A stretch of 64,000 nt of DNA from Climacteris rufus (Eukaryota > Chordata > Aves > Passeriformes > Climacteridae). Below the pieces are notes generated by a model. The model searched no databases, was not told where the DNA came from, and saw nothing but the letters and a program-made list of their open reading frames with translations. Both the position numbers and the translations under genes were made by a program. The number at the start of each line of letters is the position of its first letter. The first letter of the stretch is position 1. The stretch lies in contig VZRZ01001925.1 in NCBI GenBank assembly GCA_013398175.1, forward strand, positions 1,590,424 to 1,654,423, written 5' to 3'. Of the stretch, positions 22,659 through 34,900 are shown piece by piece.

Positions 22659-23360
22659 CCCCGGCCTCGGCACAGCCCCGGCCTCGGCACCGCAGCGCTG
22701 CAGGGAGGAGCTCCCGGAGTGCCCGCGGGCACAGCTCGGCCCAGCCCCGCTGGCTGCTCGGGGCACTGAGAGCCCTCCGGGCTGAGGAGGACGGGACGCG
22801 CTGGCACGGCCGGAGCTCTCAGTGCTGCTCGCACGCAGCAGCTCAGGGAGGGGAAGCACCCTCTGAGAAACTGTCAGAGTGAGACTCGGGGGTTTTGGAG
22901 AGGATGTGTTTTATAGATTTTTATTTGTAAAGAAATGTCCTGGTTTTCCGTGGCTTTCGGTGCAGCTGGGCTGTACCGAGCGAGGCAGCCCAGCAGGTGT
23001 CCCCCTCGCTCGGCACAATCGTCTGTCGGGACATGTCGGGCAGGGCGTGCTGCGGGACACCAGAGGGACACCACGCCTCCCGAGGCCTCTTGTTCCATCT
23101 TCCTGTTACACCCGTTCTGCTAAACCACCACCAAATAAGCAGTGAGGTTTCAGGTACTTCTTGTCTTTATTGATGTTGGAGATAGCAATGTCTTGGTTGA
23201 AACTGGAGACCTGGTCACATAAAGACACAACCCTCCAAAAGCACAGTCCAGAGGCACTGCCAAGCCTTGTGCAGCCCTTGGAGGTTTCTCAGGCTGAGCA
23301 GTTCTTTGATGGGACTTTTTGATCCAAAGTTGTTTTAGCAATAAAGCAAAACTTTCTTGC
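22659..23360 (+). other. ACTR5: Probable ACTR5 3' UTR
   Basis: No coding is seen after the TAG. The first 200 bp are GC-rich, then AT content rises. The best plus-strand polyadenylation signal is AATAAA at 23,340-23,345, giving a UTR of about 700 nt. An earlier cleavage site cannot be excluded. Confidence 0.55.
23340..23345 (+). terminator. ACTR5: Candidate ACTR5 polyadenylation signal AATAAA
   Basis: A canonical AATAAA lies about 680 nt past the stop codon, in 'tagcaataaagc'. It is followed within about 30 nt by a T/G-containing stretch (cttgctttactac, cttgtatat). Confidence 0.45.
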
Positions 23361-23399
23361 TTTACTACTAACTTGTATATACGTTTCAGTGATTTCACC

Positions 23400-26300
23400 T
23401 CTTTAGATCAGTAAGGATGGATTTGATTGGTTGTACGTGGCTTAAAAACACAGGTTTGCAGCCAGGCCCCTGACCTGCTGTGCAATATGCTCCAGCTTAA
23501 ATTTGACTGGGGATTCACTTGTCACACTGAATAAGTTGCTGTTGCTTTCCCAAAGAAATAATCCATACTGAATGCTGAACCCAAGCCTAAGGAGACTACA
23601 TCACTTTGGCAAAAGCTGGAAAAGCTGGGGAAAATATCCAGACCCCAGCTGGTATAAAGAAGGTGTAGAGGTGGTGATTTACTGTCCCTAAAGGCTGCAA
23701 AGATAGAGATAAATTGTCATCTGGCAGATTAAAAGCAAAGGACCTGAGGATTTTGTTGGTGCTGAAGTTTGCTGCCACAGGATGGGATTCAAAAGTATTG
23801 CCCAGATCTACAGGTTAAAAAAACAGAGAAATCTGTGGTCAGATATTGAAGTCTCACCTGTGCAATGAGTGTCCTTCAGAGAGCAGATGAGGGAAGGGTT
23901 ATTGCAGAGCTGCTCACACAGTTCCTGCAGCACCCAGCACTCATCAGTCCCACGTGGGAGACAGGTCTTGGTGGCCTTTGCCTGCTCCTCACAGGCTGTT
24001 GGGATGGGAGGAGAAGGGAGCTGGCTGCCTCCGGGTGACCTCAAGTTTGGGCTATTGATCCCATCCCTGGCTGCCTGGAGGCAGTTTTTAGGACAATTAA
24101 GGGAATTCTATGGGTGGTAAAGAATGTGGAAAAACATGCTATGCTGAAACCAGCAGTTACACCCCAACATGTCTTCTCTGGTCTCAGTGTCAGGGACCTG
24201 GAGTGGAGTCAATGATGTCCCATTGCTATTTGACCCCTTTCTGACCCATCTTTAGCTACTTTAGGCAGAGTGGCTACTCAAAGTATGGAAGTTGTTCTGA
24301 TCCTTGGTGTTGGCTGCTAAACAGATAAGTGTGCTAGCATAAAACTGTTCCAGAATGAGGGCCTGAAAAGGTATCTAATACATGATTATAGGACTTCTAA
24401 ACCTTTGGCCAAATTGTGCCAGCCACTTCTCTTGCATTAATTCAAAGCAGAGCTGTTGAATTCTGTGCAGAGGTGCCAGAGCAGCTGCTTAAACAGATTT
24501 AAGGAAGCATAATTTTATAATCTCCTGAATATTAGCTGTTAATTTGTTTCTTTATGCCCACAATAGCTGGAGTAACTGATGAACTTGGACAATATAATCG
24601 TGGTCAGAGGCTGTTCTGAGTGTGCTGGTGGGCATTCAGGTGCTTGGAGCAGCACCATAAAAAGCATGAGCTTTGCAGAATAGGATGAATTTAACCCATT
24701 TCAGTTCAGTTCCCTGGTAATGATTTGCTGTGCTGCTGGGAGGAGAAGAATGGAAGGAGTGTGTGGTGCTGAGGGCAGGAGGACACAACTGTGTTTGGAT
24801 TTTGGATAATAGTGTTGGAGTCCTTGTGGAGATTCACCACTGTGACACCTGTGGCAAGGTTTTCTCATCCCTGTGTGCAGAAGAATTTGGTTGTTTTCCA
24901 TGTACCTGGAAAGGGGCTCGGACTGTTTCTCCTGTGCACTGGTTTACACCCCCTGAGAGGGGAACAGGCCAATAGGCACCTCCTGGGCTCCTTTTTAATG
25001 GGACTTGTGGTTGTGTGAGGAGCAGTAGGAGGAAAAATAATCCTCCTGTGGACAGGAAGGTTGAAGTGCTGCTGTGAGGGCCTTTGCCAAGTGATGGCAG
25101 GGCTGCAGTTGAGCGAGCTGCTGTGCCAGCAGCCTTAGAATCATTTCTGTGTTTATCCTGGCAGGTGTCCCACAAGCTGACCCAGTACAATTGCCAGTTC
25201 TGAGATGGTCAAGTGGTTCCCATTTGGTCCTCAGTAAATTAAGTTCAAAACAACCTGTAACCTTGTTCTACAATTCAGTTATCCCCTAATTCAGGTCAAG
25301 GAATACAAAAGTACAAGTTGCAATTTCGTAGGAGTGGTGAGTTTGGTCTATTTAAAAGAGAGCTCAAACTGGGTCCCACCTTTCACAGGGTCCCTAAGAC
25401 CTGCTCAGGGTGGAAACACCACGTCAGTGAGGAGCCCTGGAGACTGAACATCCATCACGTGTCCCCTGTCCCAGATTTCCTCTGGAGCTTGCATTGGGAC
25501 TTCAAGGCTTCTTACGCTTCCTGTGCCACAGCAACTTCAAACACCAGCCCTTCTCTGCTAAATCTCTGCTAGGACACCAAGATTAGAACTCTCTGCTCCA
25601 GTTATTAATCTCTGGAATACTTAATGTGCTGTGTAAGACAGCATCTCAGAAGAAAGAGAAGATGCCCATGAACTGTCACTTAAAATTTAGGATTATCCCT
25701 CCGGAGACAGCCTGCAATGATCCTCTGGCAGTCAGTCATAAACCACAAGTTTTGATGCTTGTGTGGGATGAGCAGGGGAGGGGAGAATGGTGTAATGGAT
25801 TTAACATTATCCCCAAAGTCATATGGTGGGATTTCCACCCAGTGGTGTGGAACGTCAGGCACAGAGCAGCTGTGCTGCTTCCCATTGCTCCCTCCCACTG
25901 CTCCATGCAGGGAGTGAGCCAGGCCCTGAGCAGCAGCTTCAACAAAACTCAGTTTTAAATGGCTCAAACCCTTGCCATGGTTTGCCAGGAGTTTCTCAGG
26001 CTCCTTTCATTCCCTCTTTTCAGGCACTCAGCACGTTGTGTCGTTGACAAGCACCTTTTCCCCCTCTTTGCTCATCACAGGAGCTCAGTCCTCATGTCAG
26101 CAAGGTGTCATAGTGTCAAGGGATTTTTATTCTTAAGTTATATGGTTTTTCTTACATCCTTAGGGGGCTTTTCTTCCTCGTTTTGAGCAGTGGACTTGAT
26201 TCCCATTTTCTAATGCAGCAGAGGCTGTGATGAGAGAACCACTTTCATGGATCCTGCTCATGACAATCCATGGCTGTTGCTTTGCCCCAGCAAAGCCAAC

Positions 26301-28400
26301 CTGAGAGCAATACTGGCTGAGGCTTTCACAGAGTGCACAGCTCCTGTGGGAAAGGGGGGAGGTCAAGTAAAATCATGGAGACTTGGTCCATCAGTGCTTA
26401 ATGCACAGTGTGCCAAGTGCAAAAATCTTCAAACCCCTCATTTCCTGAAGCTGGCAGAAGTCTCAAGTGTGAGGAGAATCACTCCATGCAGGTATGCTTT
26501 TTTTTTAAGCAATTGCTGTTCCCCACTATCAGAGTCAAGCTGGATTTCTGTTCTGACTGAGAAACTTTTGCGCTTTTAAAATTCCTGGGTTTAGTGAGGA
26601 CAATATTTTTTTAGCTTTTAAATTATTTCAGAACTGAGGGAAAGTATGAAGCAGCTTCTCTCCTCATCTGACAGAAGGTAAATATGCAGTGTTGATGGGG
26701 AAAGCATTTTTATGTTTTCAGTGATGTTCTGTGAAGGCATCCAAGTTTCTGTACTTCCAGTAGCCAGGCTGCTACATCAAGAGGAAGCTCTTCCCCAGGG
26801 AAGCTTGTGACAGGTCTTCATGGACAAATGAGCTTCATAACATGCAAGAAAAAAAGTGTGGCTTTATTCAAACCTATGTCAAATTAATTCCAGAGGAGAG
26901 AGACCTTTGGAAAGCATCTGAGCTGCACCTGTTTGGACTACCTGGGAATACAGTGGGTGATAGAGTATTGGATAGCAGGGAGACCGTGGTGCATTGGGTG
27001 CCCTCCTTGTTTAGATGAAGGGCAAGGGTGCCTGGTGGAGCTCTGGGTGGGAGAAGTTCTGAGGGGAGGTGGAGACCTGCAGCCCCCAAAGCCTCAAAGC
27101 TCCTGTGGTGGCACATGGGGCTGCTGTGGTGGCACTTTCCTGAATGCCCCGGTGCTCAGCAGGGGTGAGAGGCTGTTGGCTGCAGCAGAGGCTGATTTTC
27201 CTCGTCTCTGAACTACCACCCTGTTTCTGCACCTCTCCCTGGAGCATGCTCCATGTGCCGAGTGGGAAAACTGTCCTGTACAAGCATGGGAGGCTGGGAG
27301 CTCACTGCCTTGTCTGAGCTTGCTTGGTAGCGAGTTCCAGTCTGTGCAAACAGTTTTTGGGTAGTCTTATCTTTCCACAAAACATTTTGATGTGGAGATT
27401 TTGTTCTTCAGGGTGTTTTCCACTCCCTTCAAAGGGGAGTTAGTAATGGGTAAGATTATCCTGCCTCTCTGACACTTGTTTGTGCACTTGGACTCAACTC
27501 AGCTCAACTGTGTCCAGATGAGGAACTGTCCTGTTGGTCTGATCTTCCTGCTCTGCTTTGAGGGCGTCAGAGGGTTCCTCCACACAATTTTAGACATAAC
27601 TCAGTCACTGCTGGAATGACCAGAAGTCCCCTGTGGCACACAGCCCCCTGTTCCTCGGGGATGACCTCTCTGTCACTCCCCTCACCTTGAGCACCAGCTG
27701 CCTTTCAGCGTTTCGTCTGCTACACTTAGACAAATCCACCTGATCTAGAAGCCATCAACTAAGCTGTCAGTGCTCCAGAGGCAAAATGCCTTAAGAAAGT
27801 CCCAAACTATTTCCTTAGACACATCCATGATGACATGTCACCCTTAAACTTAGTTTTGTGTTCCTTGGGAGAAGCATGTGCATTATCACAGTGGTCCTGG
27901 CTGGCATTGCTTCTCAGCTCAGGGAAATGCATTTTATATCCTCATCCTTAGATCAGTTTATTTTTCCCACTCTACAAGTTAGTTAAAATATACCCCACTC
28001 CTCCTCTCACCCCAGATTCCTGCCACATACCTGGCATTCTTTCATCCTTAATGAGATGAAGGAGTGGGGGGTTTCACCCTCCCGGAATTTTAGAGGAATA
28101 CTAAGTGGATTTCTCATGAAAAGCCCCATTTAGGGTACGAATCTCCCTGGAAGATAGTTCATGACAGCAAACCTTGCTTTTGCTGGTAACGGGGAACAGA
28201 GGTTTTAGTTCCCTATTCAATAACTATTTTCTACTTGGGCCTTGTAACTACTGGCCTTGATGGAGACCCTGTTGAAGCAAATTCCTGGTGGTGTGGATGA
28301 AAAGGAGATTTGCATCCTTGCAAAGGTAGATGGGGATACCAGTGGAACTCCTGTTGCAATGTGGCCTAACTCTCCATATAGACAAGACACCATAAAGGTT
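23400..28400. other. Intergenic, no gene supported
   Basis: No open frame has a recognisable domain or matching splice sites on either strand. The sequence is mostly unique with short homopolymer runs. I see no CR1 tail or CpG island here. Confidence 0.5.
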
Positions 28401-28779
28401 GTTAAGTCAAAATAATTTTCATCCAGACTCAGTCATTAATTTCCCCTAATAAACATAAAGCTGTCTTGGATCAAAGGTTCCTTCAGCCTGGTCCTGGAAG
28501 TGACCTCCAGAGGATGTTGAGGGAGGAGTATAAGAACAGGAGCAGTGTGATATGTGTGTAAAACAGGGAGAGGATGGTGAATCATTCCAGCTGCTAAATA
28601 CTGCATAGACATGGGAGTGTAGTGTTCCTGGAGTCTTTACCTGGGGCCCATCACAGGACTCTGCCCTCTTACATGCCTTGAAAGGACAGGTCAAGGTGTC
28701 CAAATGACTGAGGATGATGAGTTTGGAGCAGCAACACCACGCTGGGCTGTGAGCATCACTGGAGTGCTGGGCTGTGGAT

Positions 28780-29350
28780 GTTCCTGAGCCTGCAGCAAAG
28801 CAGCTGTGAGAGCCCCGAGCCGTGCTCGGGCAGGGAAGGGCTGGGCCGGGACACAGCTCTGCTCCTGCTCTGGGAGAGGGGCTGTGCCGCAGCTCCCCGG
28901 GGCACAGGCAGCCGCAGCAGGGCCGGTCCCGCTGTGGGAGGCTCCGCGTCGCTTTCATCCAGCTCTGCAGTGGCTGAGGGCCACGGGCCGTCCCCGCTGC
29001 CGAGGGAACAATGGGGAGGAAGGCTTTGATTCCAGCGGTGATGGACACCCTCCTGCTCCAGGGTGGTGCCGATGGAAGGAACTGGGGGCTCGGTTATTTG
29101 CTTTTATCCTTTGTTAACCACCGCTCGCTTCTTGTTGTGGGAACTGCTGTGGCTCCTCTGTAGGTTTTATTTATGCTCCTTGGCTGACGTGGCTGGCAGG
29201 AGGCCTTTGATATCCAGCCCCGGGAGTGTCCCCTGGGCTGGGAAGGGGACGAGCTGAGGCGGGGCAGAGGGGCCGCTGTCCCGTCCCGGAGGGCCCAGAG
29301 CAGCCACCCGCCGCCCCCGGCTGCTGCTGTGCCTGGCTTCTGCCCCTTGC
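28780..29350. other. GC-rich intergenic segment with CpGs
   Basis: Between about 28,780 and 29,350 GC and CpG content rise above the surrounding intergenic DNA (ccccgagccgtgctcgggc near 28,812; gaggcggggcagaggggcc near 29,257). The open frames inside have no recognisable domain. This could be an orphan CpG island marking a distal enhancer, a lncRNA promoter, or simply a GC-rich fluctuation. Confidence 0.3.
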
Positions 29351-30819
29351 CGGCAGCAAACTGGGGAGGAGATGCAATGGGACATGCAGGAATTTGTCGA
29401 GTTTTTCTAGGGAGAGAAGAGCGGGGAGGACACAGCTCTTGTGCTGGGCCCACACTGCAGGTTCCTGCCTGGGGAACTGGGGGTCCCCTGTGTGATCCAA
29501 GGAGCTTTGCTCAGGCCTCCTCCCACAGCGGCCGCACTGAACTGGGGCTGGAAGGGAGCATTCCCCAGTTCCTGAGGGCTGGGCTTCCCAACGTGCTGTA
29601 AAACTCACACATCCATGCCTTTTGCCGTAGTTCCTGTTCACAGGAGGCTGCTTCTGCCCCTTGTTGCCCACATCCATTTGTCTGGGTATCGAGTGAAAAC
29701 AATTTCTATAATGATGCAAAAATGAAGGGAATAACTCATATTTATACTACCCCTGAGCCCAGGCTCTTGAATGCTTATTAGAAATCTCAGTGAATACTGT
29801 TTTACACCACAGAACAGATTCCCCAGGCAGCAAAGATGACAATTCCCAGGAGCCATAAACCCCTTGAGCGTGTTTACCCACCTCAAAGTGCACTTTATAA
29901 CATTATATCACCTTGAACCCACTCTGCAATTTTACATGCTGGGATTGGAAATAGGTACAAGCACTGGTGGTGTAAGACACTGTGTGTCTTACACAGCTTG
30001 GAAATGGGTCTTTAATTGTGAATTTAGGAGCTGTGGCTGGCAGTTTTACAAGCAGTGTCACTTCAGTCACAGGAGCCAGCAGCCACCAACAATTGATTTT
30101 ATCAGGTGTCAAAGTGCACCCTTACACTTTGGGAAGCAGGGCTCAGTGAGGGATTTTATCTCTGGCTTTATGGGGAGGGGTTAAGTAGATGGTCACTGTT
30201 TCAAGGAGAACTTTAACTTTCAAGTGCTCTCCAATGCCCCTCTGGCAGCAGGGACTGAGCTCCAGAACCACGTGGGAAGTGCAGCTGGTTCACATGGGAA
30301 TGTCCCTTTTCTGCAAGAAGTGGACATTAAGAAAACAACAAAAAAGTTACCCCTGCAAACACCACTGTTGTGATTCTGAACCCAAAATAGCAGTTTGGTG
30401 TTTCCCATAGAAGGAGCCCTCCGTGCCTCACTCTGAGCAGCCACGCTGACCATTTCCTATTTTTCTTCCTCGTAGGCGGGTGTTTCAGTGGCTCCAGCTC
30501 CTGAATTGAAGGAAGTGCTTTCCTGAAATGCAGACAGAAATGCTCCTGGGTTTTCTGGCTCAGGAAATCAGTCCTCAAATCTGAGGCTGACTTTGGAGCC
30601 ACAGACACCAGCAGTCCCCACCAGGCTGGTAGGGATCCAGCGAGTCCAGTCCTGACACAAGTGACAAATTCCACTTCTCCTGCTTTGCAGACTTCATGTC
30701 CTTGGCATATTTGTCCTTCGTGGGCTTTGCCAGAAGATGCCCAACCAGGCTGCTCCTTCTTCTCTAAAGAAGGCATGATGGCTTAAATCTAGAAAAAAAA
30801 AAGCCTGGTATTTTATATT

Positions 30820-31260
30820 ATTATAGATATATATACTATTTAGGCATCCTAAGATCTTCCTTGAAATTAAAGCAAAAGGATATTTATTTTAGAAGCATTT
30901 TGCTCCTTCATGTTTCTGCATGAAAATAAAAAGGTTGTATCTCTCTCAGTGTGGCACCAGTTTTTCCTGAGATGTATAATTTAAACATTTTGAGCTTAAG
31001 TGCAAGCCTTTAATGCCATAATTTCTTAGTACCACTGCCACGACTGTTTAGACATAAAAGCCATTTGATTACAGCTTTATGTTAAATGAGGAACCATAAT
31101 TAATATGATCATGTTTAATTTCGTCCTTACTGAACGTAACGACAGAATAATTTCTCCAGAGAAAAGAGAGTTTCCTCAAATGAGTAAATCACAAGGTTTT
31201 TTAAATAATTTAGCTACTGGAAAGAGAAATTTAAGGTATTATATAGGATCAATGCAGATA
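30820..31260. promoter_or_regulatory. Candidate conserved non-coding block (AT-rich)
   Basis: An AT-rich unique block contains attaaagc, aatttcttag, cataattaatatgatcatg and aaataatttagc words, the homeodomain/POU type found in vertebrate enhancers. It contains no exon. Conservation could not be tested here. Confidence 0.2.
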
Positions 31261-31737
31261 TAAAATGCAAAACACAGATATAAAATGCAGAATAGAAAAG
31301 TCCTTGGCACGGTGCAAGCCCTGCTCAGCAGTGACTAAAACATCCCTGTGTTATCAACACTGTTCAACACAAACCCAAAACAGGCCCGGTCCAGCTGCTG
31401 TGAAGCAAATTAACTCTATCCAGCCCAAACAAGTACACCCAGGTGCAGGTGGAGCACCGGGATTTTCCTGAGTTGTCCCTTGTCCCCTCAGCACTGCTTC
31501 ATGGAAAACAGAATGAAAAGCCTTTAGCTGTCCGAGCTCTCCACAAGACCCACTTTGTTTTTAGCTACTCTCTCCCATTTTTGCCTAAACTACACTCCCC
31601 AGCCATTTTGGGAAACAGAACATGTAGAGAAGCAGCAATGACCTTCCTGTCATGCACAGCCCCTCAGTGACTCTTTCCAGAGAGGCTCATAAAGGCTTGC
31701 CAACATGGGAGCCTGCACACTCCCACACAGACATTTT

Positions 31738-31979
31738 ATACTGAAAGAGGGTAGATTTGGATTAAATATAAGGAATAAATTCCTCCCTGTGAGGGTGGAG
31801 AGGCCCTGGCACAGATTTCCCAGAGAAGCTGTGGCTGCCCCATCCCTGGAAGTGTCCAAGGCCAGGTTGGACAGGGCTTGGAGCAGCCAGGGACAGTGGA
31901 AGGTGTCCCTGCCCATGGCAGGAGTGGAATGAAATAGTCTTTAAGGCCCCTTCCAACTCAGCCTGTTCCATGATTGGGT
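31738..31979 (+). mobile_element. CR1 LINE fragment (3' end), plus orientation
   Basis: The CR1 order is present: CTGAAAGAGGGTAGATTTGG, CTCCCTGTGAGGGTGGAGAG, CCAGAGAAGCTGTGGCTGC, AAGGCCAGGTTGGACAGGG, GTGTCCCTGCCCATGGCAGG, and an end near TTCCATGATTGGGTG. It is 5'-truncated and moderately diverged, so not recent. Confidence 0.88.
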
Positions 31980-31999
31980 GTTTCTTACCCATCTCTGAG

Positions 32000-34900
32000 T
32001 TCCTGCACATCAGTGGCAGACACACCAGTGTGAGGGATGCTCTGGAGAGGTGCACTGCTGTATCTTTACAATCTGCACTTGCACAAACCAGAGGGACCCT
32101 CCATGCAGCCACCCTGCAGTGAGTGAAGCAGCACCTGCAGCTGGCACTGCTGCCTGTCCCTGCAAAGCCCTGCTGAACCCCACAGGGATCACAATCCCAG
32201 CACTCACACCTCATCCCTTTATCTTCTGTACAGCAAATATTCTATCATCAAGTCCTCCAGCCTGGGAGCATTTATCTTCTCCTGGAGGAAATCCAGCACT
32301 AATGACTTCAGCAGGAGCAGAATGATGCAGCTGGAATATGCTTTATCCACACCCTGATACAATGTGCCACAGCCTTGTTCGCACATCACTGGTTCACCTC
32401 GGAGCCACCATCCCAAATTTTTGGTACAATGTAAACACATTTGTGCTTTTTCCTTCCACAGGGCTGCACACTGACACCCACATGTCCATCTCTCTGGAGG
32501 AAAAGGCCACTGTTACACTTGTGTTTCAGGAATATGCCTGAGTGTCATTAAGAGGGTGTTGAAACGCCCTTGTGCTCCAGAATATGACCTTCAAATTATT
32601 TGGTTAAATTCTGAATGCAGAGGGAGGAGAGTGTACATCAAGCTCTCTGTTACTGCAGGGCTGAAAGAAGAAATAAGTGCTTATTTCTGCCTGCAGTTCC
32701 TCCCTGAGCTGTTCCCCAGGAGTACTTTGGCATTAAGCGTCCCTCCCAGATTTCTGGTGACATTATAGTGATAATGATCAATTAGGTGTACAGGGAAGGG
32801 AGGAAGAGTGATCCACCGAGATGTCAATTTTAACACTAGCAGGACAAAAGAGTGGTAATGTTTGCTGAGCTGAAAGATTAAGACCCTAACAGGGAAGGGA
32901 GGAAAATAAAAAATTGGAAACCTTCAAAACAAGAACTACAGAAAATATTAAACACTGCTTTCTCAGGCTTGCTGAACAAGCCAAACACATTTTCACCTGC
33001 TGGCTGAGGTTTGACTTTTGGTTCACAATTATATAATGTGTTTGGCAGCCCACGTTTTAAGCAGGGTCTGAAGGTAAAAAGATCCAAGTCCCATTATATT
33101 GTCAGGGAGAGGAATGTGGTTTTGTGATAGAGGTGGGAATTTGCAGCAGGTCAGGTCCTGGCTAGGCTGCTCAGGGATTAGGTCAGTATCAGCTCTCAAT
33201 GCCGCCTTAAGGCAAATTGAATTTTTCACAGAAGAGTGAAAGCTTAAGAAAGAAAGAAAAAACCCCAACCCTGTAACTTTAGTAATTACCTGCCACTAAA
33301 TAAGGCACCATGAGCTATTCACCACCTCCACTCTGCTTTATACATTACTGCAGTAATTACATGGCACATTTGGTTGGAGCAGCCTTAATCCTTGCAGAAT
33401 AAAAGGGATCCTGCCCAGCTGTGCCTGTGCTGTGTTGGTGGGTGTATTTGAGTGCTTGGTGGTGGGCTCAGTTAGTGGGTGAGGTGTGGGTAGGCAGCAG
33501 ATGAGCTCAGAGGGATGGGAATAATGAGTGTGGAGGATGTCCAGCTGAGAATCAGCTTTGTCTCACAGGGGTTTTATTCTCAGCTGTGTGAGTTCAGAAA
33601 TTTTGGGTCTGTGGGTTTGCATTTGCTGTTGGAGAGGAGGCAAACAGGGACTGCCTCTGTCAAAATAGGTACTGGGTGTCTGTGACTTGTTGCTTTTCTT
33701 TCTGTAGTGGCGTAACCCCAGTGATATCCCACCCCAAGGAGTGCTGCAGCTCATGTTAGACCCCTGGCTCACATCCCTGCTTGGCTTGGACTTTGTGGGA
33801 TGGGTGGGTGCTGAGGTTGGGATTGGAATGGTGCTTCTGCAGGGCAGGTATCTCTGGCCTCTGCCTCTTGGTGAGCAGAGCTCCTTGCAGAAACCCTGCA
33901 TTGGTCACAGAACCCCTTTCGTTTCTTCAAAGAGGTTCACTCTAGGTAGAAGAGACATGTTTTCCCACAGTAAACATGAAAGAAAGGTGTAGATATGTCT
34001 GAGGCAATGTTCTCCTTACTCTAGAATAAAGAGAAGGCTTAGTGATGATTCTGAGATGGTGTTCCCTATTCTTCTCAGACAAGAGCTGCCAAGAGAAGAA
34101 GGGAGGGGAAGCATCTCACCAGGAACCACCAGCATCAGGACTGTTTCCCCATCTCTCTACTGGCTGAAAATAATCTGTTGCACAGAGTCTTCTGTAGGAT
34201 GCTTTGCTTTTCCTGCTCCTGGGGCTGTGGACTCTCCCTGCCAGAACCCCTCTCACACTCCTGTCAGAGCTGTGCAGGGCCAGGCTGGGCACTGGGAGTG
34301 ATTAAGGGGAGGCAGATGGAAGGGAAAAAGCCAATTGTCACAGTGTGGACAACAGCCTGGTGGCCCTGCAGAGAATCAAAATCTATTGCAACAGCTTTGG
34401 CAGCACTGCTGAGTGCACTGATGAAAGCAGTGGCTGTTTCTCACAGGCTCAGGGCCAGGAGGCAGAGTCCTATCTCCAGTGGTGCTGTGGGTCAGCTCAG
34501 GCTTGGGCTGAAGTGCAGGATTCAGGTTGAGCAAGTTCAGCCAGGTGTGCCAGCAGCACTTTCCTTTGTGGCCCTGCCAGGTTTGCTGGGGACTGGCTGT
34601 GCCACTGCTGAGGGGATGGGGCTCTCACCTGCATGGATATGTGTGCAAGGAGGATGCTGTACAGGACGCAAATCAGATATTCAAGATATTCTTCTGCTGG
34701 TAATGCTCTGTTGATGCTGGGTTGATCAATGCTGATGTGTCTGATCCTGGCTGGTTTTGGTGACACTCCTGTTTGATGGCTGCCTTGGCACACTGTGGAA
34801 GGCAGCAGTGGGTTGGAATTTAGGAGGAAATGAATAATTCCCTCAGTGGAGAACAGGTGGAGGGGTGTTGGCTGAGCTCTTGAGAGGTTAATGCTGATGA

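Noticed and set aside
22326..22859. Minus-strand open frame of 177 codons opposite ACTR5 exon 9
   Set aside because: Antisense of a GC-rich real exon and its 3' UTR; no domain, no splice context.
28446..29048. Minus-strand open frame of 200 codons in the GC-rich intergenic segment
   Set aside because: Cys/Ser/Pro-rich reading without domain similarity, periodicity or flanking exons; more likely a chance frame in GC-rich DNA.
31255..31289. Imperfect repeat of a cagatataaaatgca word
   Set aside because: Two short AT-rich copies only; below what I would call a repeat element.
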